In this document: positions 8,903 to 16,918 of the stretch, piece by piece
How positions within the stretch are numbered: position 1 is the stretch's first letter
How the letters are laid out: each line of letters opens with the position of its first letter
Assembly: GCA_900541675.1 (NCBI GenBank)
Contig: UQKU01000004.1
Location: 1-64,000, forward strand
Length of the DNA stretch: 64,000 bases
Direction of reading: 5' to 3'
Origin: an uncultured Collinsella sp.
GTDB lineage: Bacteria > Actinomycetota > Coriobacteriia > Coriobacteriales > Coriobacteriaceae
Translations under genes and position numbers: made by a program
The notes under the pieces: model-generated
Databases searched by the model: none
The model's input: the letters and a program-made list of their open reading frames with translations, nothing else
Told to the model about the DNA's origin: nothing

Positions 8903-8927
8903 GGATGATGAGAAGTGGAGGGGTCGC

Positions 8928-9629
8928 GTGGGCGAACCGAAGATCGTGGTGGTCGACTACCACAAGGGCAACTTGTCGAGCGTCGTGCGCGGGCTTGCGC
9001 GCGCCGGTGCTGCCGCCTGCACGTCGGACGATCCGGAGCAGATCCGCAACGCCGACGGCCTGGTCATCCCGGGCGTGGGTGCGTTCTATGACGCGATCGC
9101 CTTTATGCGTCAGAGCGGCGAGGAGGTGGCCGTGCTCGATGCCGTTGCCGCCGGAACTCCGCTGCTCGGCATCTGCCTGGGCCTTCAGCTGTTTTTTGAG
9201 CGCGGCAACGAGGGCGTGCCTGCGAACGAGGACGCGGACGCGGACGACGATGCCTCCGAGCAGGCCGGTGGTCCCTGGGTCGATGGCCTGGGCATCATGC
9301 GTGGCTCGTGCACGCACCTGGAGTCGAGCCGTCTGAAGGTCCCGCACGTGGGCTGGGACCAGGTGCGCATGACGCCCGCCGGTGCGGCCGATCCGTTGCT
9401 TGCCGGTTTTGCCGAGGGCGCCAACATGTATTTCACTCACAGCTACGCGGTGGCCGACGACGTCGATGCCGCCGATGTGTTGGCGCGCACGCACTATACA
9501 CGGAGCTTCCCGTGCATCGTGCGCCACGGCAACGTGTGGGGCTGCCAGTTCCATCCCGAGAAATCCTCTGCGCTGGGTCAGCGCATCCTTAAGAACTTCG
9601 TGAGCATCGTCGAGGGGGCCGGCCGATGA
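8928..9629 (+). CDS. hisH: imidazole glycerol phosphate synthase, glutamine amidotransferase subunit
   Basis: 233 residues, class I glutamine amidotransferase that feeds ammonia to HisF. Nucleophile Cys lies in GTPLLGICLGLQLFF, the His/Glu pair in GCQFHPEKSS, and the N-terminus has the typical VVVDYHKGNLSSV. The GTG start at 8928 is chosen because GGAGGGG lies just upstream and because it matches the family N-terminus. A central acidic insert (NEDADADDDASEQAGG) is unusual for HisH. The stop overlaps the hisA start (ATGA). Confidence 0.94.
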   Translation: MGEPKIVVVDYHKGNLSSVVRGLARAGAAACTSDDPEQIRNADGLVIPGVGAFYDAIAFMRQSGEEVAVLDAVAAGTPLLGICLGLQLFFERGNEGVPANEDADADDDASEQAGGPWVDGLGIMRGSCTHLESSRLKVPHVGWDQVRMTPAGAADPLLAGFAEGANMYFTHSYAVADDVDAADVLARTHYTRSFPCIVRHGNVWGCQFHPEKSSALGQRILKNFVSIVEGAGR

Positions 9630-10369
9630 TTCTGTTTCCCGCAATCGATTTGATCGGCGGCAAGGTCGTGCGCCTGGAGCGCGGCGACCGGAGCCGCTGT
9701 AAGGTGTATTCTGACGACCCCGTGGCCGTTGCCCGCTCCTTTGCCGAGCAGGGCGCGAGCTGGGTGCACGTCGTCGACCTGTCCGCTGCCTTTGGCGAGG
9801 ACGAGGACGCGTGCGCTGCCAACTTGGCAGCGATTAAGGCCATCTGCGGCGTCGACGGTCTGTCCGCGGACGTGGGCGGCGGCGTTCGTTCGCTCGCGCG
9901 CATCGACGAGCTGGCCGGCTACGGCGCGCGTCGCATCGCGCTAGGCACGGTGCTCGTGACCGAGCCGGGATTTGCCGAGGTGGCGGCGCAAGGCTTTGGC
10001 GAGTTACTGGTGGCAGACATTGCCGCCCGTGACGGCCAGGTCAAGGTGAATGGTTGGCGCGACGGCGCGGGTGTGGCGCTCGACGACGCCGTGGCGCAGC
10101 TCACCGAGCTGGGCTTTAAGCATCTGGTGTATACCGACATCGCGCGCGATGGCATGCAGACGGGCATCGACGTGGCGGCGTATCGCCATGTGGCCGAGGT
10201 CGCGGGCTTTCCCGTCGTGGCTTCGGGCGGCATCTCGACGCTCGACGATATCCGCGCACTGGCCGCGGTGGGCGAGGATGCCATCGAGGGTGCCATTACC
10301 GGTCGTGCGCTCTACGAGGGCAACTATACGCTGGCCCAGGCGTTGGCCGCCGCCCGAGGGAAGGAGTAG
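9626..10369 (+). CDS. hisA: ProFAR isomerase (phosphoribosylformimino-AICAR-P isomerase)
   Basis: 247-residue TIM barrel. N-terminal ILFPAIDLIGGKVVRLERGD carries the catalytic Asp and the half-barrel phosphate motifs are DVGGGVRS and VVASGGIS; the second acid is in YTDIARDGM. It converts ProFAR to PRFAR. Translationally coupled to hisH by a 4-base overlap. Confidence 0.95.
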   Translation: MILFPAIDLIGGKVVRLERGDRSRCKVYSDDPVAVARSFAEQGASWVHVVDLSAAFGEDEDACAANLAAIKAICGVDGLSADVGGGVRSLARIDELAGYGARRIALGTVLVTEPGFAEVAAQGFGELLVADIAARDGQVKVNGWRDGAGVALDDAVAQLTELGFKHLVYTDIARDGMQTGIDVAAYRHVAEVAGFPVVASGGISTLDDIRALAAVGEDAIEGAITGRALYEGNYTLAQALAAARGKE

Positions 10370-10372
10370 CCC

Positions 10373-11155
10373 ATGCTTGCCAAACGCGTGATTCCCTGTC
10401 TGGATGTTAAGGACGGCCGCGTGGTCAAGGGCGTCAACTTTGTGAGCCTGCGCGATGCTGGCGACCCGGTGGAGCTGGCGCGCGCCTACGACCGCGAGGG
10501 TGCAGACGAGGTCGTCTTCCTGGACATTACCGCGACGAGCGACAACCGCGCGACGACCATCGAGATGGCGGCGCACGCGGCCGAGGAGCTCGCTATTCCC
10601 TATACCGTGGGCGGCGGCTTTCGCGACTTGGCGGGCATGCGAACCATGGTTGCCGCCGGTGCCGACAAGGTGTCGCTTAACTCTGCCGCCGTGCGCGATC
10701 CGTCGTTGATCAGCCAGGCCGCCGCGGCGTTTGGCAGCCAGGCCGTGGTCGTGGCGATCGATGCCAAGCGCGTGGGGCTGCCCGGGGAGCCGGGCGCCGA
10801 TAAGTGGGAGGTCTTTACGGCGGGCGGCCGCAACGCTACGGGTGTCGACGCGGTGGCGTGGGCCGAGGAAGCGGCTCGTCGCGGCGCCGGCGAAATCCTA
10901 CTGACCAGCATGGACCGCGACGGCACCAAGGCCGGCTTTGACCTGGCGCTCACTCGCGCCGTGGCGCGCGCGGTACCGATTCCCGTCATCGCGAGCGGCG
11001 GCGTGGGTACGCTCGAGCATTTTGCCGAGGGTGTGATTGAAGGCGAGGCCGATGCCGTGCTGGCGGCCAGCGTCTTTCACTTTGGAACCTTCAGCATTCG
11101 CGAAGTCAAAGAATATATGGCCAGCCAGGGAATACCTGTGAGATTGGACTTCTAA
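10373..11155 (+). CDS. hisF: imidazole glycerol phosphate synthase, cyclase subunit
   Basis: 260-residue TIM barrel, paralogue of HisA. It has the cyclase signatures MLAKRVIPCLDVKDGRVVKG (catalytic Asp), VFLDITATSDNR, YTVGGGFRD, LLTSMDRDGTKAGFD and VIASGGVG. It works with HisH to make IGP and AICAR. Three bases after hisA; AAGGAG precedes the ATG. A long palindrome follows the stop. Confidence 0.96.
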   Translation: MLAKRVIPCLDVKDGRVVKGVNFVSLRDAGDPVELARAYDREGADEVVFLDITATSDNRATTIEMAAHAAEELAIPYTVGGGFRDLAGMRTMVAAGADKVSLNSAAVRDPSLISQAAAAFGSQAVVVAIDAKRVGLPGEPGADKWEVFTAGGRNATGVDAVAWAEEAARRGAGEILLTSMDRDGTKAGFDLALTRAVARAVPIPVIASGGVGTLEHFAEGVIEGEADAVLAASVFHFGTFSIREVKEYMASQGIPVRLDF

Positions 11156-11164
11156 CGCTGCGGC

Positions 11165-11259
11165 TTGCCCAGGCACCCGACCTTCCGGCTCCAACCCTCC
11201 TCGCGTACCAAAGTACGCGTCGTCGGGCTTGTCGCTCGGAATCTCGGGCACCTGGACAA
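11165..11259. repeat. long imperfect palindrome P1, inside his operon
   Basis: The core CGCGTAC (11202-11208), loop CAAA, GTACGCG (11213-11219) is perfect. Arms of about 40 bases continue imperfectly; the outermost 16 bases (11165-11180 against 11244-11259) match at 13 positions. It starts 10 bases after the hisF stop. The core matches that of the palindrome at 39779-39887. Confidence 0.8.
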
Positions 11260-11262
11260 CCC

Positions 11263-11302
11263 TCGCCGACCTGTGGGGTTTAATCGCCGACCTGTGGGGT
11301 TT
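11263..11302 (+). repeat. tandem 19-bp direct repeat before hisI
   Basis: TCGCCGACCTGTGGGGTTT occurs at 11263-11281 and 11284-11302, period 21 bases, ending 22 bases before the hisI start. No stop falls within the repeat in the hisI frame, but there is no ribosome site ahead of it. Confidence 0.8.
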
Positions 11303-11324
11303 CGTTTATGACTTGGGAGAAATG

Positions 11325-11654
11325 ATGACTGAGGTAATAGAAGCGTCTGATCTTACGTACGACGCCCGCGGGCTGATTCCTTGTGTGGTTCAGCAGTATG
11401 ACACCGGCGAGGTGCTTATGGTTGCTTGGATGAACGAGGAGTCGGTGGGGCTGACGCTCAAGACCGGCACCACGTGGTTTTGGAGCCGTAGCCGCCAGGA
11501 GCTCTGGAACAAGGGCGCGACGAGCGGCAATATGCAAGCGGTCAAGGAGCTCTGGGCCGACTGCGATAGCGATACGCTGCTGGTCAAGGTTGACTCGCCG
11601 GGTCCGGCCTGCCACACCGGCAACCGTACCTGCTTCTTTAAGAAACTCGCGTAG
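11325..11654 (+). CDS. hisI: phosphoribosyl-AMP cyclohydrolase
   Basis: 109 residues. It opens the purine ring of PR-AMP. Zinc and magnesium motifs are visible: EVLMVAWMNEES, TWFWSRSRQELWNKG, and DCDSDTLLVKVDSPGPACHTGNRTCFF with the conserved Cys residues. Monofunctional, with HisE separate downstream. GGGAGA lies 4-5 bases before the second of two adjacent ATGs (11322 and 11325); either is possible. Confidence 0.94.
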   Translation: MTEVIEASDLTYDARGLIPCVVQQYDTGEVLMVAWMNEESVGLTLKTGTTWFWSRSRQELWNKGATSGNMQAVKELWADCDSDTLLVKVDSPGPACHTGNRTCFFKKLA

Positions 11655-11700
11655 GACGGGCGCTCGACTAGGCGCTTGGCCAACCAGAAAGGATTGAACT

Positions 11701-12018
11701 ATGGGTGTGCGCACCGCAAACGTTCAGGATGGAAATATCGGTGAGACGCTGACGGGGCTCGCCGAGGTGATTCATGGCCGTCGCGACGCGTCGCCGCAGG
11801 AGAGCTATACCGCTCGCCTGTTGACCGACGTCGAGGACGAGCTGCTCAAGAAGCTTGCCGAGGAGGCGAGCGAGGTGATCATGGCCTGCAAGGATAACGA
11901 CCACGATCACATTCGCTACGAGGCCGGCGACCTGGTCTACCACCTGCTCGTGACGCTCGAGCGCTACGGCATCACCCTCGACGAGCTGGCCGGCGAACTC
12001 AACGCCCGCCGCCACTAG
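11701..12018 (+). CDS. hisE: phosphoribosyl-ATP pyrophosphatase
   Basis: 105 residues, alpha-helical MazG-like fold. Metal-binding signature: LLKKLAEEASEVIMACK and IRYEAGDLVYHLLV. It hydrolyses PR-ATP to PR-AMP, the second pathway step. Last gene of the operon; AAAGGA lies upstream. The stop codon TAG is part of the ACTAGTC repeat that begins right there. Confidence 0.95.
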   Translation: MGVRTANVQDGNIGETLTGLAEVIHGRRDASPQESYTARLLTDVEDELLKKLAEEASEVIMACKDNDHDHIRYEAGDLVYHLLVTLERYGITLDELAGELNARRH

Positions 12019-12057
12019 TCATTGGGGACGTTCTTAAACGACTAGTCGTTTGGGACA
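12014..12057 (+). repeat. GGGGACGTTC repeat, copy 1
   Basis: ACTAGTCATTGGGGACGTTC followed by TTAAACGACTAGTC. The same unit is found at 37165-37193 and 61272-61300. AGTCA at one end and TGACT/CGACT at the other form short inverted ends. Confidence 0.75.
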
Positions 12058-12327
12058 GTCTTTGCCGACGCTGCCAAATAACATGCCCAATTACTACGAT
12101 GAAACTGGATCTGCTGACCACACGTCGGTTTTGAGCAAATCGTCAACGCTTCTACCTGCGGTTTTATTTTCCGCATTAAGCCGATGGTCGGAGGTTTGCG
12201 GTTCATCGTAGTAAACGGGCGTTCTTTTTGGCGGGCGGTGTTGCACGGGCGTCGGTGGTGAGCAAAACGACCTGTTTTCCTCCGTCCCCAAGGGGTCATT
12301 TGTGAAGAGTGTCCCCAACGACTAGTC
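12040..12327. repeat. 288-bp non-coding element with inverted ends
   Basis: This fills the whole hisE-phosphatase gap. Ends GACTAGTCGTTTGGGACA (12040-12057) and TGTCCCCAACGACTAGTC (12310-12327) are inverted repeats with one mismatch. Inside, TTACTACGATGAA (12091-12103) pairs perfectly with TTCATCGTAGTAA (12202-12214), flanked by GCCC/GGGC. A further hairpin TGCGG...CCGCA lies at the centre. No coding frame of note. The segment GTTTTCCTCCGTCCCCAA (12274-12291) recurs at 34978-34995. A non-autonomous element or REP-type cluster is likely. Confidence 0.75.
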
Positions 12328-13239
12328 TTAGGCGAGGGGCGTGGGCTCCCATTCTCCGGTGAGGTGGGGGATGTCGAAGGTTCGATAGCTACAGTCGTAG
12401 GCGTGGGCCTGGGCCTCGCGGATGTTCCAGCAGATGTCGCAGGCGCGGTGTGCGTCCGAGCCAAAGGTAATGGGCACCTCGGCATGGGCAAAGCAGCGCA
12501 AGAGGCCGGTCGCGGGGTAGTAGTCGTCGAGCCCCTTGCGCGACGCGGCAGTCGAGACCTCAACGCGCCGATTCGTGTCGTGTGCGCATTCTGCCATCTG
12601 CCCCCAGAACGGCGCGGGGTCAAAATCGGGCGCAAAGCCCTCCTTCGAAAAGCGCATGACCAGGTCGGGGTGGGCCATCACGTCAAAGTTGAGCGGGCTT
12701 TCGCAGGCGCAACACCAGTCGTCGACGTAGCGCTCCCACACGCCGCGCACGCCCAGGTTTTCCCAAACGTGCAGGTTGGTGTCATCGTCGATCCAACCGC
12801 AGCACGAATCGGGCGCATCGGGACGAACGACGTCCTCTGTCCCCGCCGTACCCGGGGTACCGGCCATGATATCGCCGGGGTTGCCAATCCAATGCACACT
12901 GCCCAGGCGTACGACGGCGCCCTGGGACCAGCGCTCAACCAAAGGCTCGCAGCCTTCATACCAATCGCACTCAAAGCCATAGATAAGCTCGAGCTCCGGC
13001 GCGATCTGCGCGGCGAGCTTGCGGGCGTCCTCAAAGGCCAGGCGATGCGCCGGCAGGTCGCCCTCGACAACCTGTACCTCGCAATTGGAATCCATGCTGG
13101 CAGGCAGGGTGAGGTGATCGGTCGAGACCATGGCACGGCAACCGGCTGCAGCAGCGGCGCGAACGTTGTCCTCAAACGAGGCGTGTCCGTCCGAGAACGA
13201 GGTGTGGGTATGGCAATCGACCAGCGGGCAGGCGGGCAT
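12328..13239 (-). CDS. hisK: PHP-domain histidinol phosphatase
   Basis: 303 residues, PHP metal-dependent phosphoesterase. Metal ligands: VDCHTHTSFSDG (first two His, Asp), STDHL, IYGFECDWYEG (Glu), DVMAHPDLVMRF (His) and TFGSDAHRACD at the C-terminus. This matches HisJ/HisK-type histidinol-phosphate phosphatases. As HisB here is dehydratase only, this gene probably completes the pathway (histidinol phosphate to histidinol). It converges on hisE, so it has its own promoter. The start at 13239 has AAGGAG upstream on the minus strand; longer in-frame starts have none. Confidence 0.85.
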   Translation of the reverse strand: MPACPLVDCHTHTSFSDGHASFEDNVRAAAAAGCRAMVSTDHLTLPASMDSNCEVQVVEGDLPAHRLAFEDARKLAAQIAPELELIYGFECDWYEGCEPLVERWSQGAVVRLGSVHWIGNPGDIMAGTPGTAGTEDVVRPDAPDSCCGWIDDDTNLHVWENLGVRGVWERYVDDWCCACESPLNFDVMAHPDLVMRFSKEGFAPDFDPAPFWGQMAECAHDTNRRVEVSTAASRKGLDDYYPATGLLRCFAHAEVPITFGSDAHRACDICWNIREAQAHAYDCSYRTFDIPHLTGEWEPTPLA

Positions 13240-13463
13240 GGCGACTCCTTTGCATTTGGCGAATCCGCTCCATTGTAATGGCGCGACCCCTGACGCGCCG
13301 GGAACGCTGCAAGTCGAAACCGACCGGAAAGGGCAGGCGGCGCACGCCGACGTCCGCGACGGGCAAAAGTCCCGCCCATCCCATGACGACACCCCCACGC
13401 CGCCCGCGATGTGTTAGCGTTTGGATGAACAAAACGAGCCCGTGCGGAAAGGAGCCGGACCGT

Positions 13464-13949
13464 ATGCCATGCGATACCACATCCCCGCTGTCTCGCGAGA
13501 CCGATGCGCCCGAAACTATCGTCAAACTGGAGTGCGACATCGATGACGCGTCGCCTGAGGTGCTTGCCTACGCTGCCGATTGCCTGCGCAAGGCCGGCGC
13601 CCGCGAAGTGCATTGGTTGCCGCTTTACTGCAAAAAGGGCCGTCCCAGCTGGCAGTTGCAGGTAATCTGTACCCACGAGGATATCGAGCGCCTGCAGACG
13701 ATTGTCTTTTTGGAAACCACGACCAATGGCATCCGCCGCCAGGTTATGGAGCGCGTTTGCCTACCACGCCGCTTTGAGCGCGTAACAACGCCATGGGGCG
13801 AGGTGTCCGTCAAGGTGGCGACCTTGCCCGACGGCAGCGAGCGCGCGGCGCCCGAGTACGAAGACTGCGCCCGCCTTGCCCGCGAGCACAATGTGCCGCT
13901 CCAACGCGTGATGCAGGCGGCCCAGAGCGCGGCACTGCGATTTGAGTAA
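13464..13949 (+). CDS. stand-alone LarC C-terminal domain (nickel insertion protein LarC2-like)
   Basis: 161 residues. VKLECDIDDASPEVLAYAADCLRKAGAREVHWLPLYCKKGRPSWQLQVIC and FLETTTNGIRRQVMERVCLPR (about residues 20-105) match the C-terminal half of LarC, the CTP-dependent nickel chelatase that makes the nickel-pincer cofactor of lactate racemase. In known LarC the N-terminal half (LarC1) precedes this, sometimes via a frameshift; the 224 bases upstream contain no LarC1. AAAGGAG lies 10 bases before the ATG. Function without LarC1 is unknown. Runs into the YfcE-like gene 55 bases on. Confidence 0.75.
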   Translation: MPCDTTSPLSRETDAPETIVKLECDIDDASPEVLAYAADCLRKAGAREVHWLPLYCKKGRPSWQLQVICTHEDIERLQTIVFLETTTNGIRRQVMERVCLPRRFERVTTPWGEVSVKVATLPDGSERAAPEYEDCARLAREHNVPLQRVMQAAQSAALRFE

Positions 13950-14004
13950 CGCGGCCGGCGGCACGCCACGCCCAGCTCCATCAACCCCACCCGAAAGGAC
14001 CACC

Positions 14005-14553
14005 ATGAAATACCTCATCGCCTCCGACATCCACGGCTCGGCATACTGGACCGAGCGCCTGGTCGCCGCCATCGAGTCCGAGCAGCCCGACCGCATCGTC
14101 CTGCTGGGCGACCTGCTCTATCACGGTCCGCGTAACGACCTGCCGCGCGATTACGCTCCCAAGCGTGTGATTCCGCTGCTCAATGCCCTGGCCGACCGCA
14201 TCATCGCGGTGCGCGGCAACTGTGACGCCGAGGTCGACCAGATGGTGCTCGACTTTCCCGTCATGGCCGACTACGCCACGCTGTTCGACGAGAGCGGCCG
14301 CGAGCTGTTCCTGACGCATGGCCATGTTTTTGGCGCCGGCATGCACAACAGCGTCGACCACGCGCCTGCGCTGCCCGAGGGCTCCGCGCTCGTCTACGGC
14401 CACACGCACATCAAGGTTAACGAGGAAAGTGAGGCGCACCCGGGCCTGTGGCTCTTCAACCCCGGCAGCGTGAGCATTCCCAAGGACGGTACGCACAGCT
14501 ACGGCATCTACGAGGGCGGCGCGTTCCGTCACGTGATCATGGAGGAGGAATAA
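14005..14553 (+). CDS. YfcE-like metallophosphoesterase
   Basis: 182 residues, calcineurin-like fold. Motifs: ASDIHGSAYW, VLLGDLLYHGPRND, AVRGNCDAEVD, LTHGHVFG, VYGHTHIK and LFNPGSVSIPKDG. These give the bimetallic site of YfcE/MJ0936-type phosphodiesterases. GAAAGGACC precedes the start. The mazG start follows after two bases, so the two are an operon; both could clean up unwanted nucleotides, which is an inference. Confidence 0.88.
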   Translation: MKYLIASDIHGSAYWTERLVAAIESEQPDRIVLLGDLLYHGPRNDLPRDYAPKRVIPLLNALADRIIAVRGNCDAEVDQMVLDFPVMADYATLFDESGRELFLTHGHVFGAGMHNSVDHAPALPEGSALVYGHTHIKVNEESEAHPGLWLFNPGSVSIPKDGTHSYGIYEGGAFRHVIMEEE

Positions 14554-14555
14554 CC

Positions 14556-15416
14556 ATGGCACAGCATATGGCTCAGCAAAATGCCGAGGGTTCGCGCGAC
14601 CTGTCCACGCTGGTCGACGCGTCGGCTGAGCTGCAGCATCTGGTGCAGACCATCTGGCGCCTGCGTCAGCCCGACGGCTGCCCGTGGGACCGCGAACAGA
14701 CGCACCGCAGCATTGGCAAAAACATGATCGAGGAAGCCTACGAGGCGCTCGATTGCATCGAGGCGGACGACGTGGCACATCTGCGCGAGGAGCTGGGCGA
14801 TGTGCTCATGCAAGTAGTACTGCATGCGCAGATTGCGGCGGACGCCGGCGAGTTTACGCTGGCCGATGTGGCACGCGATATCGACGCCAAGCTCATCCGC
14901 CGTCATCCGCACGTGTTTGGCGATGCGGATGCCGACAGCCCCGACGAGGTGCTCAAGATTTGGGATGAGGTCAAGCTTGCCGAGAAGGCTGCCAAGGACA
15001 AGGCTGTGGCGGCGGGCGAGGTTGCGCCCGAAGGTTTGCTCGACGGCGTGCCCACGCATCTGCCGGCGCTGATGCAAGCTCAGAAGGTGTCGCGCAAGGC
15101 GGCGGCCGTGGGCTTTGAGTGGGAGACGGTCCAGGATGTGTGGGACGAGGTCGCTGAGGAGCGTGCCGAGTTTGAGGCCGAGGCGCCCGGCTCGCCCGAG
15201 CGCGAGATGGAATTTGGCGACCTGCTCTTTGCCCTAGTCAACGTTGCGCGCAAAGAGGGGATTGACGCCGAGAGCGCCCTGCGCGCCAGCACGGCAAAGT
15301 TCCGTCGCCGTTGGGCTGCGATGGAGGCCGCCGTGCACGAGGCGGGCGATGACCTCGCCGCCTGCTCAACCGCTCAACTCAACGACCTGTGGGACCAAGC
15401 AAAAGCAAGCGAGTGA
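14556..15416 (+). CDS. mazG: nucleoside triphosphate pyrophosphohydrolase MazG
   Basis: 286 residues with two MazG repeats. The first (residues about 25-125) has IWRLRQPDGCPWDREQTHRS, NMIEEAYEALDCIE and LREELGDVLMQVVLHAQIA with the EExxE/ExxD metal motif. The second (about 185-275) has EFGDLLFALVNVARKEGIDAESALR. It hydrolyses NTPs/dNTPs to NMPs, and in E. coli lowers ppGpp. GGAGGAGG is within the end of the preceding gene. Confidence 0.92.
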   Translation: MAQHMAQQNAEGSRDLSTLVDASAELQHLVQTIWRLRQPDGCPWDREQTHRSIGKNMIEEAYEALDCIEADDVAHLREELGDVLMQVVLHAQIAADAGEFTLADVARDIDAKLIRRHPHVFGDADADSPDEVLKIWDEVKLAEKAAKDKAVAAGEVAPEGLLDGVPTHLPALMQAQKVSRKAAAVGFEWETVQDVWDEVAEERAEFEAEAPGSPEREMEFGDLLFALVNVARKEGIDAESALRASTAKFRRRWAAMEAAVHEAGDDLAACSTAQLNDLWDQAKASE

Positions 15417-15455
15417 GGCCTGCGTCTCTCACGGCATCCATTCGTAGAGAGGTCT

Positions 15456-16823
15456 CTACAAGCAAAAAGCCATATACAACGGAAGATGTGCCAGCTGCGC
15501 TTCGGCATCCCACTCGAGTTGTTTAGGGTGCAACACGTAAGCCATCCCAATCTTCTTGTTAAAGCGCGCGCGGAATCGGTCGAGGGAGATGGTTCCGTAT
15601 CTGCGTGGCGACTTAACTTCGACGGGGCTGATGCGCGGCTTTCCGGCGGCATTGACATAGGGTCGGGTAACGAGGAAGTCGATTTCCATGCGCTCCTCCC
15701 CCTCCTTCTTTCCGCTTTGGGAATAAAAGAAGAGCCTGTGTCCATTGGCCTTTAGAGATTGGGCAACGTAGTTTTCGGTAAGCATTCCTTCGTTCAATCC
15801 GATGTCGCCGCGAAGCACGGCCCTGTAAACGTCTTCATCGGTATCGTTGTTGTCAGAGAAGGCAAGCGTTACAAGCAGGCCGGTGTCTGCCATGTAGCAC
15901 TTGAGGGCCGTTTGCTCCATGCTGAGTGAAAGGCCCACGCTCGGTTCGCTTGCGGCATAGCAGATATTGGCAATTCGCGCGTCTGCCAGCCAAAAGAAGG
16001 CTTCTTCGTAGGTGCGCATGCGTGCGTTTTTATCAAGTGAGGAAAGCTTGAATCGTTTTTCGTGCTTAGAGAGCTGACCTGGGATGCCATCGAGTACGGA
16101 GACGACTTTGAATTCGTAACCGGTTGCAAAACGAGAGATATCGTTGCGATAGAGCTGGACGATTCGGCGCTTCGAAGCGTCGACGGGCGCAAAAGCGCGC
16201 TGTTCAACATAGATGGATACCGGCTCAGGCATGCCGCCTACAAGCATGTATTCGCGCATAAGGGAGAGCGCTCTGCGATGTAGGGCATCGGGGAGCGGCT
16301 TCATCTTGTTAAAACTCATGCGAATGAGACCGGCCAGCCCCTTTTCGTCCATGCCCCAAAGAAACTCCTCAAAGTCGAGGGGCTCAAGTTCCAGAGACTC
16401 TTCCTCGGATGGGATGACGATATCTTTAATGTTCTGCTTGATGCTGAGCAGGGATCCAGTTTCGATGTAGTCGTAACGTCCGTCTGCAACGAGATACTTG
16501 ATGAGTCCGCGTGCTTGCGGGTACATCTGGACCTCGTCAAAGACGATAAGCGTCTCGTGTTCATAGAGTTTGACGTTATAGAAAACCGAGAGATAGAGGA
16601 AGAGCGAGTCGAAGTCAGTGCGATAGTCCTCAAAATATTGCTTAACTTCGGCAGGTGCTTGAAAGAAATCAATGACAAGGCAGGACTTGTATTCGGTTTC
16701 TCCAAATGTGCGGGCAAGCGTGCTCTTGCCGACGCGGCGGGCTCCTTCAATAAGAAGTGCTGTTTTACCAGCGCTTTCATGCTTCCACTTTAGTAGTTTG
16801 TCATAGGCTTTTCGTTTAAGCAT
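15456..16823 (-). CDS. AAA-type ATP-binding protein with DUF4143
   Basis: 455 residues. N-terminal AAA ATPase: Walker A LLIEGARRVGKSTLA, Walker B LIVFDEVQMYPQ, sensor-like YIETGSLLSI. The C-terminal DUF4143 half includes GLSLSMEQTALKCYMADTGLLV, LNEGMLTENYVAQSL and the nuclease-like EIDFLV...VEVKSPRRYG. Such proteins are common in gut bacteria and their role is unknown; a DNA-binding or toxin-antitoxin-like role has been proposed. Lower GC than its neighbours suggests transfer. The start at 16823 has GAGGT upstream; an in-frame ATG at 16871 would add MHNRTIKVLDIVHEVA, coded by the direct repeats. Confidence 0.85.
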   Translation of the reverse strand: MLKRKAYDKLLKWKHESAGKTALLIEGARRVGKSTLARTFGETEYKSCLVIDFFQAPAEVKQYFEDYRTDFDSLFLYLSVFYNVKLYEHETLIVFDEVQMYPQARGLIKYLVADGRYDYIETGSLLSIKQNIKDIVIPSEEESLELEPLDFEEFLWGMDEKGLAGLIRMSFNKMKPLPDALHRRALSLMREYMLVGGMPEPVSIYVEQRAFAPVDASKRRIVQLYRNDISRFATGYEFKVVSVLDGIPGQLSKHEKRFKLSSLDKNARMRTYEEAFFWLADARIANICYAASEPSVGLSLSMEQTALKCYMADTGLLVTLAFSDNNDTDEDVYRAVLRGDIGLNEGMLTENYVAQSLKANGHRLFFYSQSGKKEGEERMEIDFLVTRPYVNAAGKPRISPVEVKSPRRYGTISLDRFRARFNKKIGMAYVLHPKQLEWDAEAQLAHLPLYMAFCL

Positions 16824-16834
16824 GGCTACCTCGT

Positions 16835-16918
16835 GCACGATATCCAGAACTTTTATAGTTCGATTATGCACGATATCCAGAACTTCAGAACCTTAGATTT
16901 GCACGATATCCAGAACTT
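16835..16918. repeat. three direct repeats, exact 33-bp period
   Basis: GCACGATATCCAGAACTT occurs at 16835-16852, 16868-16885 and 16901-16918. The 15-base spacers differ. They lie at once upstream of the DUF4143 ATPase gene (minus strand). Each contains the palindrome GATATC. An operator array is plausible. Confidence 0.9.

Noticed and set aside
16835..16918. CRISPR array
   Set aside because: Only three repeats of 18 bp with 15-bp spacers, no cas genes, repeats lie against a promoter region.
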